This document shows, in pieces, positions 37,655 through 47,114 of a stretch of 64,000 nt of DNA. This DNA comes from an uncultured Paracoccaceae bacterium (GTDB lineage: Bacteria > Pseudomonadota > Alphaproteobacteria > Rhodobacterales > Rhodobacteraceae), in the NCBI GenBank assembly GCA_947499715.1, contig CANMPL010000005.1, positions 186,001 through 250,000 of the forward strand, given 5' to 3'. The position numbers were made by a program, and so were the translations under genes. Numbering within the stretch: the stretch's first letter is position 1; each line of letters opens with the position of its first letter. Below the pieces are notes generated by a model that saw only the letters and a list, made by a program, of their open reading frames with translations, made no database searches and was not told where the DNA came from.

Positions 37655-39253
37655 TCAGACACCATGCTTTTGCAAAAATTCCACCAGTGCGGCAGTTGCG
37701 CCATCCTTGCCATCTGCGCTTTCTTTACCTTCGATGACCGGTTGCAACGCGGTGGCCAGTTCCTTGCCCAATTCGACCCCCCATTGGTCATAGGAATTGA
37801 TCCCCAAAACCGCCCCCTCAACAAAGACCCGGTGTTCGTATAGCGCGATAATCTGGCCTAGGACGTGTGGCGTCAGCTGCGGGTAAGAGATTGTAATACT
37901 TGGGCGATTTCCGGGGAACACGCGATGCGCGGCTTGCCGCTCAAGCTCTGCACCTTCGAACTTTCCAGCGACTTTGCCGCGCGCCTCATCCAGATCGCGG
38001 CCCTTCATCAGGGCCTCGGATTGCGCCAGACAATTGGCCACCAAAAGCTGATGCTGATGATGCAAAGCATCCTCATGTCCCCGGGCCGCGACCAAAAACT
38101 CGCAAGGCACAACCCGCGTGCCTTGGTGGATCAGCTGGTAAAACGCGTGCTGCCCGTTGGTGCCGGGCTCACCCCAAACGACAGGACCGGAATTGACGGC
38201 AAGTCCGTCGCCTTCCATCGTCACCCCTTTGCCGTTACTTTCCATCTCAAGCTGTTGAAGATAGGCCGGTAACCGCATGAGAAGATTGTCATAAGGCAGA
38301 ACCGCCCGGGTCGCATAACCACAGATCTGGTTGTGCCAAATGCCGACCAAAGCCAGCAATGCGGGCAAATTTTCCTGCCATTCAGCGGCTTGAAAATGGC
38401 GGTCCATATCCTGCCCACCGCGCAGAAACGCCATGAAGGCATCAGACCCAATGGCCAACATCAGCGACAGGCCAATCGGCCCCCACATCGAATAGCGCCC
38501 GCCAACCCAATCTTCAAAACCAAAGACCCGGTTCGGCGCAATCCCAAAGGCGGCTGTTTTATCATCTGCCGTTGAAAGGGCCACAAACTGGCTCGCAGGG
38601 TCGCTGACTTTCTCGCTCATCCATGCCTTTGCGGTCCGCGCGTTGGTCATGGTTTCAATGGTGGTAAAGGTCTTGGACGCCACGATCACCAAAGTTCTTT
38701 CCGGATCACACGACCGCAAAACCTGAGCAATATCAGCAGGATCCACGTTCGAGACAAAATGGCACCGCGGGCCGTCGTGATAGGGTGCCATCGCCTTGAC
38801 CGCCATCGCAGGGCCCAGATCAGACCCGCCAATGCCGATATTGACGACATCCGTATAAGGGCCGCCCTGCCCCTCAATCGTGCCGTTCCGCACGGCTTTG
38901 GAAAAGGTCGACATCCGGCTGAGCGTTTCGCGAACGCCCAGCGTTACATCGACACCGTCAACCATCACCGGATCGCCATCAAGATTGCGAAGGGCCGTGT
39001 GCAGCACTGCACGCCCTTCGGTTTCATTGATCGCCGCCCCGGCGAACATCGCGTCGCGTTTGGCTGCAACACCGGCCTGATCCAGAAAATCAATCAAGAG
39101 CTTACGCCCCGTCGCATCGATATTTGTCTTGGCATAATCCAGCCGAAAATCACCAGTCTGGGCGACGAAATCCGCGGCCCGTTCTGCGTCGATCAAACCT
39201 TCGAAACGGCGATCTTTGACATCCTCATAATGCGCGCGCAATGCATCCCACAT
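37655..39253 (-). CDS. pgi: Glucose-6-phosphate isomerase
   Basis: Pgi interconverts glucose 6-phosphate and fructose 6-phosphate. The 532-residue product contains the family signatures [31 protein letters not shown] and the C-terminal [13 protein letters not shown], with the catalytic Glu in [19 protein letters not shown] and its His partner. Length is usual. It is the third gene of zwf, pgl, pgi, with only three bases between pgl and pgi. In this lineage lacking much phosphofructokinase flux, it likely recycles fructose 6-phosphate into the Entner-Doudoroff route; that point is inference. Confidence 0.96.
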   Translation of the reverse strand: MWDALRAHYEDVKDRRFEGLIDAERAADFVAQTGDFRLDYAKTNIDATGRKLLIDFLDQAGVAAKRDAMFAGAAINETEGRAVLHTALRNLDGDPVMVDGVDVTLGVRETLSRMSTFSKAVRNGTIEGQGGPYTDVVNIGIGGSDLGPAMAVKAMAPYHDGPRCHFVSNVDPADIAQVLRSCDPERTLVIVASKTFTTIETMTNARTAKAWMSEKVSDPASQFVALSTADDKTAAFGIAPNRVFGFEDWVGGRYSMWGPIGLSLMLAIGSDAFMAFLRGGQDMDRHFQAAEWQENLPALLALVGIWHNQICGYATRAVLPYDNLLMRLPAYLQQLEMESNGKGVTMEGDGLAVNSGPVVWGEPGTNGQHAFYQLIHQGTRVVPCEFLVAARGHEDALHHQHQLLVANCLAQSEALMKGRDLDEARGKVAGKFEGAELERQAAHRVFPGNRPSITISYPQLTPHVLGQIIALYEHRVFVEGAVLGINSYDQWGVELGKELATALQPVIEGKESADGKDGATAALVEFLQKHGV

Positions 39254-39256
39254 GAT

Positions 39257-39928
39257 CTAACTTTCTGCCCAATGTACGGTTGATCCGGCCAAAATCGCGG
39301 CGACCGGTGCCTCTTCTGGCGACAAATGCACCGCCTTTTCAAGGGCTTCCAACTTGTCAGCCCCTTTGATAACGATGTGACGGCTCATCGCCCCATTGAG
39401 CACCTTGGCTGACAGCGTGATCCGCGGCTCTGGTGCGCCGGGGGCCCGCATGGCGACAAGCGTCGCATCGCCGTGAAGGGCTGCATGGAGCTGATCGGCA
39501 CCGGGGAAAATGCTTGCCGTATGCATATCCGCACCCATGCCAAGCAGCATGACGGAGACAGGCAAATGCGGATCCAAGGCCGCCTGAAGGTCGGGTAGCT
39601 TTTCCTCTGGCGTATCGGCAGTGGCATAAAGCGGCACATATTTTGCAGCCGCAGCCCGCCCGGTCAGCAGGCGCTGTCGCAACAATCGCGTGTTCGACCT
39701 ATCTGACGATTCATCGACCCAGCGTTCATCGGTGAGCATCACATGCACACGATCCCAATCCAGCCGCGCATCGCATATATTATCAAAAATCGGCCCCGGC
39801 GTTGTCCCGCCCGGCACCGCAAAAGAGACGTGATCGTGGGTCAGCAGCGCGTTCTCGAGTTCGCTGGCCAGCGTATCGGCCAGATCGATCATCATCATTT
39901 CGCTGTCTGGATAGCGCTTCAGCTCCAT
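39257..39928 (-). CDS. pgl: 6-phosphogluconolactonase
   Basis: Pgl hydrolyses 6-phosphogluconolactone, the product of Zwf, to 6-phosphogluconate. The 223-residue product is of the NagB/DevB fold with SFAVPGGTTPGPIFD, VHVMLTDERWV and LLGMGADMHTASIFPG, all typical of DevB-type lactonases. The start at 39928 follows AAGGGG; a longer frame to 39967 would overlap zwf. It sits four bases after zwf and three bases before pgi. Confidence 0.94.
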   Translation of the reverse strand: MELKRYPDSEMMMIDLADTLASELENALLTHDHVSFAVPGGTTPGPIFDNICDARLDWDRVHVMLTDERWVDESSDRSNTRLLRQRLLTGRAAAAKYVPLYATADTPEEKLPDLQAALDPHLPVSVMLLGMGADMHTASIFPGADQLHAALHGDATLVAMRAPGAPEPRITLSAKVLNGAMSRHIVIKGADKLEALEKAVHLSPEEAPVAAILAGSTVHWAES

Positions 39929-39932
39929 CTCT

Positions 39933-41387
39933 TTACCCCTTGATTTCGCGCCATTTTCGGCCATCACGGTGCATCAGGGCCATCGCGTCTTCTGGTCCTG
40001 CGCTGCCTTGTTCGTAAGTCTTGGGCACATCATTGCGCGCCTCCCACCCTTCGATCAAGGGGTCGGTCCAGGCCCATGCGGCCTCGACCTCGTCCCCGCG
40101 CATGAAGAGCGTCTGGTTCCCGCGAATAACATCCATGATCAGCCGCTCGTAGGCGTCTGCGGAATCCTCTGCATCGTCGCCCAGAGCATCAGCAAAAGTC
40201 ATATCCAGCGGCACATCAATCAGACGCATCCCCCCCGGACCCGGTTCCTTGATCGTCACTTGCAGGTCCATACCTTCGTTAGGTTGCAAGCGGATCGACA
40301 AGATATTGCGGTGGCGGGAGTGATCACCTTCAAAAATCGTATGGCCCAGATCCTTGAAGACCACGTCAATCGAGCTGACCCGCGATTTCATCTTTTTGCC
40401 GGTGCGCAAATAGAACGGAACACCAGCCCACCGCCAATTCGAGATCCCACATTTCAGCGCAATAAAGCTTTCGGTAAAGCTCTTGGCGTTGTCGACATCT
40501 TCGCGGTAGCTCGGCTCTTCGCCTTTGGCATCATATTGGCCGCGCACGATGTGATGCGCATCAATCGGATCCAGCGCGCGGATCACCTTGAGCTTTTCAT
40601 CGCGCACCTCATCAGGGCCATAGCGGCTGGGCGGTTCCATCGCGATCAGACAAAGCAATTGCATCAGGTGGTTTTGCACCATGTCGCGCATCGCACCGGA
40701 TTTGTCATAATAGGCGCCACGCCCGCCCACGCCGACGGTTTCGGCCACCGTGATTTCGATGTGATCCACGTAGTGGTTGTTCCAAAGCGGCTCGAACAGC
40801 ACATTGCCGAAACGGACAGCCATCAGGTTCTGCACCGTTTCTTTGCCAAGGTAATGGTCGATCCGGTAGATCTGCGTTTCCTTGAAATGCGACGCCAAGG
40901 TTTCGTTCAGCGCCTGCGCAGAGGCCAGATCACGGCCAAAGGGTTTTTCCACCACGATCCGGCTGTTGCGATCTGCGATCTTGTGCTTGTGCAGCCGTTC
41001 GGCCAATGCGCCAAACAGGCTTGGCCCGACCGAGAAATAGAACGCGCGCACAACGTCCTTGCGCATCAGCTTGGCAAGCGCGCCCCAGCCACCTTCGCCC
41101 ATGGCGTCAATCTGGACATAGGCCAGCTGCGCCAGAAACGCCGATAGTTTTTCGGCGTCTTCTTTTTCGGGCCCGCCAAATTCGGCGATCGCGTCCTTGA
41201 TCAGCGCACGATAACCGTCGTCGTCCAGATCAGAGCGCGCGGCCCCAATGACGCGACTGTCTGCGGGCATTTGCCCTGCCAGAAACCGCCGGAACAGGCC
41301 GGGCAGGATCTTGCGGCGGGCCAGATCCCCCGTGCCCCCAAAGATCACAAGATCAAAATTATCAACCGGGATGACGCGCGAGACCAT
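39933..41387 (-). CDS. zwf: Glucose-6-phosphate 1-dehydrogenase
   Basis: Zwf oxidises glucose 6-phosphate to the lactone with NADP. The 484-residue product has the nucleotide-binding motif IFGGTGDLARRKILPGLF near the N-terminus and the active-site signature IYRIDHYLGKETVQN with the catalytic His-Lys region. It heads the zwf-pgl-pgi operon. A perfect LacI-type palindrome lies 20 bases upstream of the ATG, overlapping the likely start of transcription, so a sugar-responsive repressor probably controls the operon. Confidence 0.97.
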   Translation of the reverse strand: MVSRVIPVDNFDLVIFGGTGDLARRKILPGLFRRFLAGQMPADSRVIGAARSDLDDDGYRALIKDAIAEFGGPEKEDAEKLSAFLAQLAYVQIDAMGEGGWGALAKLMRKDVVRAFYFSVGPSLFGALAERLHKHKIADRNSRIVVEKPFGRDLASAQALNETLASHFKETQIYRIDHYLGKETVQNLMAVRFGNVLFEPLWNNHYVDHIEITVAETVGVGGRGAYYDKSGAMRDMVQNHLMQLLCLIAMEPPSRYGPDEVRDEKLKVIRALDPIDAHHIVRGQYDAKGEEPSYREDVDNAKSFTESFIALKCGISNWRWAGVPFYLRTGKKMKSRVSSIDVVFKDLGHTIFEGDHSRHRNILSIRLQPNEGMDLQVTIKEPGPGGMRLIDVPLDMTFADALGDDAEDSADAYERLIMDVIRGNQTLFMRGDEVEAAWAWTDPLIEGWEARNDVPKTYEQGSAGPEDAMALMHRDGRKWREIKG

Positions 41388-41406
41388 GAGCTTCTCCGTC
41401 GTTGTG

Positions 41407-41420
41407 CGTTAGCGCTAACG
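41407..41420. promoter_or_regulatory. LacI-type operator in front of zwf
   Basis: CGTTAGCGCTAACG is a perfect 14-base palindrome with a central GCGC, typical of LacI-family operators. It begins 20 bases upstream of the zwf start codon, a position suited to repression. Its core resembles the AglR-like site CAAAGCGCTTTG but the flanks differ, so a separate LacI-family regulator outside the window is as likely as AglR. Confidence 0.6.
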
Positions 41421-41471
41421 ACCTCTTAGCAGGTTGTGGCGAGGTGTCTAGTTCTTCGGGCGCAGAAGCGA

Positions 41472-42095
41472 TCAAGCTTCGAGTTCTGCATCCCAATACA
41501 GGTAGTCCATCCAGCTGTCATGCATGTAGTTCGGTGGGAATTTGCGGCCCATATTGCGTAGCTCTTCGGCTTGTGGCTGGCGTGGGATCCGGTTGAGGCT
41601 GAGGCCGGAATGTTTCAGCAGCCGCGCGCCCTTGCGCAGGTTGCAGGGGGAACAGGCGGCGACGACGTTTTGCCAACTGGTGATGCCGCCACGGGCACGG
41701 GGCAGGACGTGGTCAAAGGTCAGATCGCCCTTGGCACCACAGTATTGGCAGGAAAACTCATCGCGCAGGAACAGGTTGAACCGCGTGAAAGCCACGCGTT
41801 TTTGCGGCTTTACATAGTCCTTCAGCACCACAACCGAAGGTATCCGAATCTCGGTCGAGGGGGAACGGACCACCTCTTCGTATTCGCTGACGATATCCAC
41901 ACGGTCCAGCCAGGCGGCTTTGACCGCTTCCTGCCAGGGCCAAAGGCTGAGCGGGTAGTAGGACAGCGGTCTGTAATCCGCGTTCAACACAAGGGCCGGA
42001 AAGTGTTTCAACGCCCCCGGCGCGCGCACAAAATCTGATCTGAAGTCACCGTCCATCGACAAAAGAACCCCTGCTCTGTCACCTTTGACTGGCAT
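41472..42095 (-). CDS. HNH endonuclease family protein
   Basis: A 207-residue protein with an HNH nuclease domain in its C-terminal half: CQYCGAKGDLTFDHVLPRARGG, then NVVAACSPCNLRKG, giving two CxxC zinc pairs and the catalytic His. The N-terminal half (ALVLNADYRPLSYYPLSLWPW) is strongly conserved in Rhodobacterales as I remember the family. It is a stand-alone chromosomal gene, not part of a visible restriction or phage module, so a DNA repair or housekeeping role is possible. ATG at 42056 (MDGDFRSDF) is an alternative start. Confidence 0.88.
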   Translation of the reverse strand: MPVKGDRAGVLLSMDGDFRSDFVRAPGALKHFPALVLNADYRPLSYYPLSLWPWQEAVKAAWLDRVDIVSEYEEVVRSPSTEIRIPSVVVLKDYVKPQKRVAFTRFNLFLRDEFSCQYCGAKGDLTFDHVLPRARGGITSWQNVVAACSPCNLRKGARLLKHSGLSLNRIPRQPQAEELRNMGRKFPPNYMHDSWMDYLYWDAELEA

Positions 42096-42221
42096 CAGAG
42101 CGGGAGCCCCGCTCCGGCCGCTTGAGTTGACTATATCTTGCGTCCTTCAAAGGGCAATCGCTAAATCTGCCCAATATGTCGCAGCGAATCTGCCCGCCGC
42201 CCTGGTCCTGACAGGACCTGG

Positions 42222-42980
42222 TTAGCCCGCCAAAAGCGCAACATCGTTTTGAGACTGGCGAGGGTAATCAGCGGCATCCACCATCCTTGCCCGCCCTGTG
42301 TCCTTGGCAATATAAAGTGCGCGGTCCGCCTCTGACAGCAGCACCGACAGATCGTCACCCGCCTTTGCGCGGCACGCACCTAGCGAACAAGTCACGCGGA
42401 TGTCCTTATCGCTTCCGGGTGGACGGATCCGAATGCCAGCAGCGATGATGGCCCCGATATCAACGGCCTTCGTCATCGCATTGTCGAATAGCATCACGGC
42501 AAATTCTTCGCCGCCCAGTCTGGCAAAATGAAAGCTGCCGGGGATCACGGGGCGAATATTGTCGGCCATCCGCCGCAGGCATTCATCACCAAAACCATGA
42601 CCATAGGTATCATTCACCGCCTTGAAGTGATCGACGTCGATCATCATCAGCACACCGTCCTTCTGGGCCAAGTCGCGGCCAACAGCTTCAATAAATGAAC
42701 GCCGATTGGGCATGTTGGTCAAAAGATCGGTCCGCGAGGCGCGAAACAGGCGGTTTTGCAAGCGCAGATGCAGGCGCAACATCAGCATCGCGGCGGATAA
42801 GAACGGGGCACAGGTGATCGCACCGATGATCAGAAAGAGCCACAACGGCATCGCCCCCAATTGCCCGGTCACATGCAAAACACCTATGAATACGGCGTCA
42901 AAAAGCGCCGTCCAAGCCAAGAACCAAAGGACCCATTGTCCTGTCGATTTCGGCGTCATGATGCGTAGCAAGAAATTCAA
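42222..42980 (-). CDS. Membrane diguanylate cyclase (GGDEF)
   Basis: A 252-residue protein with two membrane helices at about residues 16-36 and 44-69 and a GGDEF domain from about 80 to 240. The active-site motif is GGEEF at 156-160, an accepted active variant, with MIDVDHFKAVNDTYGHGFGD before it. No inhibitory RxxD site is obvious five residues upstream of the motif. It would make cyclic di-GMP from two GTP in response to an unknown signal; no sensor domain is visible beyond the membrane helices. An ATG at 42959 could also be the start. It is monocistronic. Confidence 0.88.
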   Translation of the reverse strand: MNFLLRIMTPKSTGQWVLWFLAWTALFDAVFIGVLHVTGQLGAMPLWLFLIIGAITCAPFLSAAMLMLRLHLRLQNRLFRASRTDLLTNMPNRRSFIEAVGRDLAQKDGVLMMIDVDHFKAVNDTYGHGFGDECLRRMADNIRPVIPGSFHFARLGGEEFAVMLFDNAMTKAVDIGAIIAAGIRIRPPGSDKDIRVTCSLGACRAKAGDDLSVLLSEADRALYIAKDTGRARMVDAADYPRQSQNDVALLAG

Positions 42981-43039
42981 GGCCTGTATCCTCGCGCTGA
43001 CCGCGGGGTATGGCAGAAATTCCTTAACGCATCATGAGG

Positions 43040-43708
43040 CTATCCCAGACCAAGCCTGTCGCGCATGAAAGCAAGCGCCACCGACAGCCCGTCAGGCGCG
43101 ATACCGTGTCCGGTGCCTTTCATCACATGGCCATAAACCTCTTTCCAGCCTGCCCCTTGCAGGGCTTCGGCGGCTTGCGGCATGGATTGTGGCGGCACGA
43201 CATCATCTTGATCGCCGTGGATCAGCAGGACCGGCGGGCGGCAGACAACTTCATCTGCCAGCACCTCTGGCTGCAAGAGCCTGCCTGAAATTGCGACGAT
43301 CCCCGCAACCGGGTCCTCGCGGCGCGGCAAGACGTGCAGCGCCATCATCGACCCTTGGCTAAAGCCGAGGACCATCACCTGTTCGGGCAACAGATCTTCG
43401 TCGACCATGACGCCGTCAAGAAACGCGTTAAGGTCTTCGGCGGCGCGCAGCTGACCGGCGTTCGCTTCTTCTTCGGATGACCCGTCAATCCAAGGGATCG
43501 GGAACCATTGAAATCCCATCGGGCTTCCGGCGCAATCTTCGGGCGCGTCAGGCGACAGAAACAACGTGTCGGGCATATGTTCGCCCAAAGGATCCGCCAG
43601 CCCCAAAAGGTCGGCCCCATTTGCCCCGTAGCCATGCAGGAACACCACGGCAGAGCGTGTTTCCCCCGATAGCGGTTCCTTGCGGCCTGCCTGCAATGCG
43701 CGTGTCAT
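43040..43708 (-). CDS. Phospholipase/carboxylesterase family hydrolase
   Basis: A 222-residue alpha/beta hydrolase of the carboxylesterase/lysophospholipase (Abhydrolase_2) group. The nucleophile elbow is GFSQGSMMAL, the acid is in LLIHGDQDDVVP and the His in GTGHGIAPDG, so the Ser-Asp-His triad is complete; FLHGYGANGADLLGLA supplies the oxyanion hole. There is no signal peptide, suggesting a cytoplasmic esterase or thioesterase. Its ATG overlaps the stop codon of the AlkA-like gene (ATGA), so the two are co-expressed. The substrate is unknown. Confidence 0.9.
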   Translation of the reverse strand: MTRALQAGRKEPLSGETRSAVVFLHGYGANGADLLGLADPLGEHMPDTLFLSPDAPEDCAGSPMGFQWFPIPWIDGSSEEEANAGQLRAAEDLNAFLDGVMVDEDLLPEQVMVLGFSQGSMMALHVLPRREDPVAGIVAISGRLLQPEVLADEVVCRPPVLLIHGDQDDVVPPQSMPQAAEALQGAGWKEVYGHVMKGTGHGIAPDGLSVALAFMRDRLGLG

Positions 43709-44343
43709 CTGATCCCCTCACGTGTTTTCGCCTTAGCGTAGTAGGCCCAGAGCAGCCGCGCTGCAACCGAGCGCCACGGCGACCATTCCATTGCCATCTG
43801 GCGCAGGGCCTTGTCCTTGGGGCGTTCGGGCAGGTCAAACAGCATCCGCGCGCCTTCTTGCAGGGCTAGATCGCCGGGCGCAAAGACATCGGCCCGGCCA
43901 AGACTGAACATCGCGTAGACCTCTGCCGTCCAGACCCCGATGCCGGTGACAGCTGTCAGCGTCTTGATCACGTCGTCATCGGAGGCGTTGCGCAGCCCAT
44001 CAAAGTCGATGTCCGCCACTGCCAGGGCCTTGGCATAGCGTGCCTTTTGCTGGCTCAGCCCCAAGGCGCGCAAATCCTCGGCCGTGCTTTGGGCGACCCG
44101 CGCGGCATCCCGCATCCCCGCGTCACACAAGCGGCCCCAGATCGCATTGGCAGAGGCCACGCTGACCTGTTGCCCGACAATCGCGTTCAACAATTGGTCA
44201 AACCCATCGGATTTGCGCCGCAGCGGCAGCGGCCCGACCTGTTCCAATGCGCGCGCCATGCGCGGATCTTGCGCGGCCAGCCATGCCGCGCCCTCGGCCA
44301 CACAGGCGTCGGACTGGATGATCCGCCCTACTCCTTGGCCCAT
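43705..44343 (-). CDS. DNA-3-methyladenine glycosylase (AlkA-like, HhH-GPD)
   Basis: A 212-residue base-excision repair glycosylase of the HhH-GPD superfamily that removes alkylated purines. The helix-hairpin-helix LTAVTGIGVWTAEVYAMF is followed by the catalytic Asp in FAPGDLALQEG. Like other short AlkA homologues it lacks the N-terminal domain of E. coli AlkA. The gene overlaps the end of cobK by 16 bases and the next esterase gene by four, forming a tight cbiD, cobK, alkA-like, esterase string. An Ada-type regulator is encoded separately at 57601. Confidence 0.9.
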   Translation of the reverse strand: MGQGVGRIIQSDACVAEGAAWLAAQDPRMARALEQVGPLPLRRKSDGFDQLLNAIVGQQVSVASANAIWGRLCDAGMRDAARVAQSTAEDLRALGLSQQKARYAKALAVADIDFDGLRNASDDDVIKTLTAVTGIGVWTAEVYAMFSLGRADVFAPGDLALQEGARMLFDLPERPKDKALRQMAMEWSPWRSVAARLLWAYYAKAKTREGIR

Positions 44344-45053
44344 GCCAGTGCCTCTTCAATTGTGGTGACCATCGCCTCTGACGCAGGGTCCGGGCGTTTG
44401 ATCATCAACACCGGCAAACCCAAGGCGCGGGCTGCATCCAGTTTCGACCGGCTCGCCTGCCCGCCTGCGTTTTTGACCACCAGGACATCAACGCCTAGCC
44501 GCGTGAACAAGGCCACTTCGTCGGCAACCGAAAACGGTGGCCGCCCGATCAGGAATTTCCCCCCCGCAAATGGAAAAGGCCCGCTTGGCGGGTCGATCTG
44601 GCGGCAAATCACGCGCCGCCCTGCCAGATTCGAAAAGCGTTCAAGCGTCTGTCGCCCCGTCGCCAGAAACACTGTGGCCCCTTCCGGGATATGCCGGGCC
44701 GCGTCCTCTTCGGTCGCGATCTCGGTCCACCGGTCGTCCGTTTCGGGATCCCAACCGGGGCGCATGAATTGCAGATAGGGCGTGCCACGGGCCGCACAGA
44801 TCCGCGCCGTGCGGGCAGAGATCCGCGCGGCAAAAGGGTGTGTTGCGTCAAGCACACGGGTGATGCCTTGCGCGTCAAGGTAACGTTCAAAGCCCGCGGC
44901 CCCATCAAACCCGCCGATCCGCGTTGGCAGTGCCAATGTGTCCGGGGTGCGCGTGGCCCCAGCAAGCGAAGCAATCGCCTTGACCCCTGCCTTTGCCAGA
45001 TCCGCCGCGATCCGCTTGGCGTCGCCCGTGCCTGCCAGCAGAAGCAGCGTCAT
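44328..45053 (-). CDS. cobK: Cobalt-precorrin-6A/precorrin-6A reductase
   Basis: CobK/CbiJ reduces precorrin-6A with NADPH in corrin ring synthesis. The 241-residue product shows LLLAGTGDAKRIAADLA, RVLDATHPFAARISARTARIC and LVVKNAGGQASRSKLDAARALGLPVLMIKRP, all characteristic of the family. The start at 45053 overlaps the cbiD stop codon by ATGA. It belongs to a cobalamin gene group divergent from cobA-cobB. Confidence 0.93.
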   Translation of the reverse strand: MTLLLLAGTGDAKRIAADLAKAGVKAIASLAGATRTPDTLALPTRIGGFDGAAGFERYLDAQGITRVLDATHPFAARISARTARICAARGTPYLQFMRPGWDPETDDRWTEIATEEDAARHIPEGATVFLATGRQTLERFSNLAGRRVICRQIDPPSGPFPFAGGKFLIGRPPFSVADEVALFTRLGVDVLVVKNAGGQASRSKLDAARALGLPVLMIKRPDPASEAMVTTIEEALAWAKE

Positions 45054-46111
45054 GTGATGTGCTCCGCCCGCGCAATGATCTTTCCCGCACGGTCGATCAT
45101 GACAATGTCGAGCCTTTTTGGCGCGTTGCCCTCCGCGAACATCTCTATCGCTTTGGTGGCAGCGACACGCGCCACCCGATCCGCCAAAGGCGGGCCGGCC
45201 AATTCGTAGGCTTCCAGTGCCGTATTGGCGTTTTTCACCCTTGGATCCCCAGCCCATTCCGCCAGCAGGTCAAAATCCACCTGAGACCGACCCGAATGCA
45301 GATCCATCGCCCCCTGTGCCAGTTTGGTCAGCTTGCCGATGCCGCCGCCAATCGTCAGCCGCGCGACCGGGTGACGACGCAGATATTTGATCATGCCACC
45401 CGCAAAATCGCCCATGTCGAGCATGGCATGATCCGGCAACCCATGCAGCGCTTGCACGATCCGTTCGCTTGTCGCCCCGGTGCAGCCCGCCACATGGGTC
45501 AGGCCGTCAGCGCGCGCGACATCAATACCCCTGTGGATCGAGGCGATCCAGGCTGCACAGGAAAAGGGCCGCACCACCCCGGTTGTTCCCAGAATGGACA
45601 GCCCGCCCGTAATCCCCAGCCTTGGGTTCCATGTGTTCTTGGCAATCTCCTCGCCGCCGGGCACAGAGACAGTGATCTCGATATCGGGGGTCGCGCCCAT
45701 TTCGGCGGCGACCTCGGCCACCACCTCATCCATCATCGCGCGCGGCACGGGGTTGATTGCAGGCTCGCCTACCGCGATGGGTAGCCCCGCCTTGGTGACG
45801 GTGCCAACGCCTTCCCCGGCCTTGAAAACAACACCCCCGGCTGAGGCCTGCACGCGCACCTTGATCATCGCCCCGTGGGTGACATCCGGGTCATCGCCTG
45901 CATCCTTGATGATGCCTGCCTCGGCCCAGCCGTCGCCCGCCGTCTGATGGGCCAGCGCAAAGACCGGTGTTTCGCCCTTTGGCAAGGTGATGCCCACCTC
46001 TGACGGAAACGCGCCGCCCCACAAACGCAGCAACGCCGCCTTGGTGGCGGCGGTGGCACAGGCGCCCGTGGTCCAGCCCCGGCGCAGCTCTCCTGTCGGT
46101 TTGCGGCTCAT
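45050..46111 (-). CDS. cbiD: Cobalt-precorrin-5B (C1)-methyltransferase
   Basis: CbiD methylates C1 of the corrin ring, the step done by CobF in the classical aerobic pathway. The 353-residue product begins LRRGWTTGACATAATKAALL, the CbiD hallmark, and continues with NPRLGITGGLSILGTTG and VRPFSCAAWIASIHRGIDVA. The start at 46111 was chosen from the conserved N-terminus; the open frame runs further upstream without homology. It overlaps cobK and is divergent from cobA with a 96-base gap that shows no riboswitch I can recognise. Confidence 0.93.
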   Translation of the reverse strand: MSRKPTGELRRGWTTGACATAATKAALLRLWGGAFPSEVGITLPKGETPVFALAHQTAGDGWAEAGIIKDAGDDPDVTHGAMIKVRVQASAGGVVFKAGEGVGTVTKAGLPIAVGEPAINPVPRAMMDEVVAEVAAEMGATPDIEITVSVPGGEEIAKNTWNPRLGITGGLSILGTTGVVRPFSCAAWIASIHRGIDVARADGLTHVAGCTGATSERIVQALHGLPDHAMLDMGDFAGGMIKYLRRHPVARLTIGGGIGKLTKLAQGAMDLHSGRSQVDFDLLAEWAGDPRVKNANTALEAYELAGPPLADRVARVAATKAIEMFAEGNAPKRLDIVMIDRAGKIIARAEHIT

Positions 46112-46207
46112 ATCGCGGACTATAGCGACGCGAGCCATGCCGCCAAGCGCCAATAGCGCGTCGTTTGACGCCTTTTCGCGCCCGGCGAACCGGTGCATAC
46201 TGCGGCT

Positions 46208-47059
46208 ATGACAACGACGCTCACTCTTCCCGGCCAGACATGGCCCACATTGGAACCCGGTTGGGTCTGGCTTTGCGGCGCTGGCCCCGGCGATCCGGGG
46301 TTGCTGACGCTGCATGCGCTGAATGCGCTGCAACAGGCCGATGTGGTGATCTATGACGCCCTGGTGCAAGAGGAGATTCTGACCTGGGCACCACAGGCAG
46401 AACATATCTATGCAGGCAAACGCGGTGGTAAGCCTTCGGCCAAACAGCGTGATATTTCGCTGCGACTGGTTGATCTGGCCCGCGCGGGCAAACGGGTGCT
46501 GCGGCTGAAGGGCGGCGATCCGTTTGTGTTCGGGCGCGGCGGGGAAGAGGCGCAGACATTGGTGCAACACGGTGTGCCGATCCGTATCATCCCCGGCATC
46601 TCGGCCGGTATTGGCGGGCTGGCCTATGCGGGCATTCCCGTGACCCACCGCGATGTGAACCAATCGGTGACATTTGTGACCGGTCATGACCAGTCAGGCA
46701 ACACGCCGGGATCACTTGATTGGCAAGCGATTTCAAAAGGATCACAGGTGATCGTGATCTATATGGGGATGAAACACATCGCCCAGATTTCTGCCGCCTT
46801 GATTGCGGCGGGACGCGGTGTCGGCGAACCGGTCGCCGTGGTCACAACGGCCACAACTTCGGAACAACGGGTGCTGGAAACGACCCTCGGCACGATTGTG
46901 GCAGACATCAATGACGCAGGGCTGGAGCCACCGGCCATCATTTGCGTCGGGCAATCGGTCAAAATGCGGCAGGTCCTTGACTGGCAAGGCATGGCTGCCG
47001 GAGACGCCCCGCGCGACCTTGACCCTTTGGGCCGGGGCCGCCCCGCCGAAAGCGCCTAG
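46208..47059 (+). CDS. cobA: Uroporphyrinogen-III C-methyltransferase
   Basis: CobA (SUMT) makes precorrin-2 from uroporphyrinogen III, the branch point to cobalamin and siroheme. The 283-residue product has the two SUMT signatures: VWLCGAGPGDPGLLTLHAL and LRLKGGDPFVFGRGGEEA, plus IPVTHRDVNQSVTFVTGH. It is a stand-alone methyltransferase without the CysG dehydrogenase half. The ATG at 46208 is preferred over one five codons earlier. cobB follows after an 87-base gap containing a perfect palindrome. Confidence 0.94.
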   Translation: MTTTLTLPGQTWPTLEPGWVWLCGAGPGDPGLLTLHALNALQQADVVIYDALVQEEILTWAPQAEHIYAGKRGGKPSAKQRDISLRLVDLARAGKRVLRLKGGDPFVFGRGGEEAQTLVQHGVPIRIIPGISAGIGGLAYAGIPVTHRDVNQSVTFVTGHDQSGNTPGSLDWQAISKGSQVIVIYMGMKHIAQISAALIAAGRGVGEPVAVVTTATTSEQRVLETTLGTIVADINDAGLEPPAIICVGQSVKMRQVLDWQGMAAGDAPRDLDPLGRGRPAESA

Positions 47060-47114
47060 GCCAATGCCCGGCGCAACATTACGTTTCACCGCGCAAACAT
47101 GCGCGTCACGGCCC

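Noticed and set aside
39969-41147. Open frame of 392 codons on the plus strand across zwf
   Set aside because: zwf is certain on the minus strand; the antisense frame lacks motifs or a ribosome site.
46112-46207. Cobalamin riboswitch between cbiD and cobA
   Set aside because: The gap is only 96 bases and I find no B12-box-like core, so the element cannot fit.
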